DNA of 5,758 nt. Source: Candidatus Woesearchaeota archaeon. Lineage in GTDB: Archaea; Nanobdellota; Nanobdellia; Woesearchaeales; GW2011-AR4. Both the position numbers and the translations under genes were made by a program. The notes beneath the pieces were generated by a model. The model made no database searches and had not been told where the DNA came from. It saw nothing but the letters and a program-made list of their open reading frames with translations. Shown here one piece after another: positions 5,246 through 5,758 of this stretch; the first letter of the stretch is position 1, and each line of letters opens with the position of its first letter. Location of the stretch: NCBI GenBank assembly GCA_016185815.1, contig JACPMT010000049.1, positions 1 through 5,758 of the forward strand, given 5' to 3'.

Positions 5246-5752
5246 ATGCAAGAAGACTACAATTCTAATCCAACTTTGATGCAAAGGATCAGAGATTTAG
5301 GTCCAAAAATTGCTGTTATTTATGCTTCGTTTGAACTTGCAAGATTATTAACAAGTCAATCAGCTCTGGCAGCAGATCGTACTCCTCCCCAACCAAGAAA
5401 ATGTGGCCAGGAATTTTATTACGGATCAATGTACGAACTAGGCGGACCTATATCTATTGGTGGCTACACCTTTCACTCAAGAGATCGCTGGTTAATACAA
5501 TTTTTCACTGAGATAAAAAGAGGAAATATGACACCAATAAGAAGAGGGGATGAGGAAAGGCTTAAAAGAGCCAATACAGCTTATGCAGGTCCAAAATATC
5601 CATTTGAGCTAAAAAGAGCTGAGGGTTCTATATTAGGTAATCCAAATGACGATAGAGAGTTAATAGGCATTTTAAAACAACTAGATCAGAATAATGATTG
5701 TAAAGTAACCAGAGCAGAAATAGAAAAAGGCCTTGAGGAACATTTTAAATAA
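5246..5752 (+). CDS. Hypothetical, probably exported or anchored protein with C-terminal EF-hand
   Basis: A 168-residue protein of no family I recognise overall. Residues 20-43 form a hydrophobic segment ending in SALAAD, resembling a signal peptide with an A-x-A cleavage site after A42; charged residues inside it (E30, R33) and the long N-terminal stretch before it make it an atypical signal. Residues 44-130 are polar and Arg/Lys-rich with FYYGSMYELGGPISIGGY (57-74). Near the C-terminus lies an EF-hand calcium-binding loop, D147-x-N149-x-D151-x-K153-x-T155-x-x-E158, with matching flanking helices (ELIGILKQL and RAEIEKGLEEHF). All side-chain ligand positions are filled; the usual glycine at loop position 6 is cysteine (C152). 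Only one EF-hand is visible, so calcium binding might need dimerisation. The gene is divergent from the rest. Confidence 0.8.
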   Translation: MQEDYNSNPTLMQRIRDLGPKIAVIYASFELARLLTSQSALAADRTPPQPRKCGQEFYYGSMYELGGPISIGGYTFHSRDRWLIQFFTEIKRGNMTPIRRGDEERLKRANTAYAGPKYPFELKRAEGSILGNPNDDRELIGILKQLDQNNDCKVTRAEIEKGLEEHFK

Positions 5753-5758
5753 TGATTA

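Overview
The window looks like part of an AT-rich archaeal genome, plausibly a DPANN-type lineage (Woesearchaeota/Pacearchaeota-like); this placement is inference. It rests on an Ogg2-type 8-oxoguanine DNA glycosylase (a family found mainly in archaea), TATA-like boxes of the archaeal kind, the near absence of Shine-Dalgarno sequences, and short, tightly packed genes. Six of the seven left-pointing transcription starts or gene heads have a TATA-like element centred 25.5 to 26.5 bases before the chosen ATG. This is the spacing expected if transcription begins at or next to the start codon (leaderless mRNA).

Layout, right to left on the minus strand from a divergent 193-base intergenic region (5053-5245): an RBBP9/YdeN-like serine hydrolase (5052-4489), a MaoC-type hot-dog hydratase (4479-4066), an MFS drug-efflux-type transporter broken into two frames (4030-3221 and 3242-2946), a class I SAM-dependent O-methyltransferase (2944-2387), a YdjM-like membrane protein (2385-1885), the Ogg2 glycosylase (1867-1169), and a large exported lipoprotein whose frame stays open from its start at 1127 to the left edge of the window. 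On the plus strand one gene (5246-5752) encodes a small, probably exported protein with a C-terminal EF-hand. No stretch over 300 bases lacks a gene.

The genes do not form an obvious single pathway. They look like a housekeeping/accessory mixture: DNA repair, methyl transfer, acyl or ester chemistry, efflux and envelope proteins. Only the methyltransferase and YdjM-like gene (1 base apart, no TATA box between them) are convincingly co-transcribed. The most interesting items are the partial lipoprotein, with a four-cysteine motif and a degenerate M23-peptidase-like beta-barrel signature; the transporter, which appears to have lost about 25-30 codons plus its frame within TM8-TM9; and the very regular leaderless promoter spacing. 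I see no RNA genes, CRISPR, insertion sequences or clear defence system.
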